The notes beneath the pieces are model-generated. The model was not told the origin of the DNA, did not search any database, and was given only the letters and a program-made list of their open reading frames with translations. Shown one piece after another: positions 5,638-6,165 of a stretch of 6,165 nucleotides of DNA. The stretch comes from Spirochaetales bacterium (GTDB lineage: Bacteria > Spirochaetota > Spirochaetia > JAGLYY01), in the NCBI GenBank assembly GCA_023131935.1, contig JAGLYY010000462.1:1-6165 (forward strand), given 5' to 3'. Each line of letters opens with the position of its first letter. Positions within the stretch are counted from its first letter, which is position 1. The translations under genes and the position numbers were made by a program.

Positions 5638-6165
5638 AGAAATACATGGATATAAAGGATGATGTGGGGGAAGCACTGCGGACAGGGAAACCTGTTGTGG
5701 CTCTGGAGTCTACAATCATATCCCACGGCATGCCCTATCCTGAAAATATAGAGAGCGCGAAAAAATCTGAGGCTGTGATAAAGGAAGCGGGGGCGGTTCC
5801 GGCAACAATCGCGGTTATTGAGGGAAAGATAAAGATAGGTCTTACCGAAGATGAGCTGGATCATATGGGCAGAGATTCAACCATAACCAAGGTCAGCAGA
5901 CGGGATATGGCCATGATACTCGCCAGGGGAATTGACGGGGCTACCACTGTCGCGACCACAATGCTGTGTGCCAGTCTCGCGGGCATCCGGGTTTTCGCGA
6001 CAGGGGGTATTGGGGGGGTGCACAGAAAGGCACAGCAGACCTTCGATATATCGGCAGACCTTATGGAACTCGCGGGTACCGACGTTGGGGTGGTTTGCGC
6101 CGGCGCCAAATCGATTCTGGATATCGGCCTTACCCTGGAGTACCTCGAAACCCATGGTGTGCCCG
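5631..6165 (+). CDS. psuG: Pseudouridine-5'-phosphate glycosidase, 3' end cut by the window edge
   Basis: The enzyme breaks the C-C glycosidic bond of pseudouridine 5'-phosphate to give uracil and ribose 5-phosphate, in a metal-dependent and reversible reaction. The frame has 178 complete codons plus one base, and family members are about 300-310 residues, so roughly 40% lies outside the window. The visible part aligns closely with E. coli PsuG from PVVALESTIISHGMP (21-35) through VPATIAVI, TKVSRRD (86-92), GATTVATTM, VFATGGIGGVHR (121-132) and FDISADL (138-144). It continues to VVCAGAKSILDIGLT (154-168) and EYLETHGVP at the edge. The catalytic residues are present: E26, K87, the metal-ligand D143 and the Schiff-base K160 (E31, K93, D149 and K166 in E. 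coli). The ATG overlaps the psuK stop by 7 bases. An alternative in-frame ATG at 5646 lacks a ribosome site. Confidence 0.95.
   Translation, partial: MLEKYMDIKDDVGEALRTGKPVVALESTIISHGMPYPENIESAKKSEAVIKEAGAVPATIAVIEGKIKIGLTEDELDHMGRDSTITKVSRRDMAMILARGIDGATTVATTMLCASLAGIRVFATGGIGGVHRKAQQTFDISADLMELAGTDVGVVCAGAKSILDIGLTLEYLETHGVP

Noticed and set aside
5634..6155. Three minus-strand open frames (76, 82 and 92 codons)
   Set aside because: All are antisense to psuG, whose conserved catalytic segments cover this stretch.

Overview
The window looks like a chromosomal piece from a diderm (Gram-negative-type) bacterium. GC content is moderate, Shine-Dalgarno sites are strong (GGAGG/AGGAG), and one gene encodes a signal-peptide protein that resembles a small outer-membrane beta-barrel. 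The gene styles recall Spirochaetota (spirochaetes), but no ribosomal RNA or other decisive marker is present, so that placement is an impression and not a result.

Layout. Bases 1-317 hold no intact gene. They contain two arms of short CTGTAGG/CTGTTAGG-like units in inverted orientation (about 1-70 and 220-286). Between the arms is a 34-codon remnant of a four-helix-bundle protein of the 23S rRNA intervening-sequence (IVP/S23) family, cut off just after its FPxEExYG motif. This resembles a decayed stand-alone IVS-like element lying directly upstream of a promoter. Bases 327-968 (+) encode an exported, probably outer-membrane protein of unknown function. It converges on a two-gene minus-strand unit: a short SDR-fold protein lacking the Tyr/Lys catalytic pair (2945-2277), then a divergent member of the dicarboxylate/amino acid:cation symporter (DAACS) family (2232-1000). 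A 76-bp divergent intergenic region separates this unit from a plus-strand operon: nadE (3022-4662, glutamine-dependent NAD+ synthetase), psuK (4693-5637, pseudouridine kinase) and psuG (5631 to the window end, pseudouridine-5'-phosphate glycosidase, truncated by the window edge).

How the genes work together. PsuK and PsuG form a complete pseudouridine breakdown route: pseudouridine is phosphorylated to pseudouridine 5'-phosphate, which is cleaved to uracil and ribose 5-phosphate. The psuK stop and psuG start overlap in ATGCTAG, so translation is probably coupled. NadE makes NAD+ from deamido-NAD+. Its place ahead of psuKG may be simple co-transcription, or may reflect a shared nucleotide/ribose-phosphate economy (inference). 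The SDR-like protein and the transporter probably share one transcript; both have lost residues that define function in their families, so neither substrate can be assigned.

The best candidates for something undescribed are the IVP-remnant element with its nested inverted heptamer repeats and the pairing of a catalytically degenerate SDR with a DAACS protein whose ligand-site residues are replaced.
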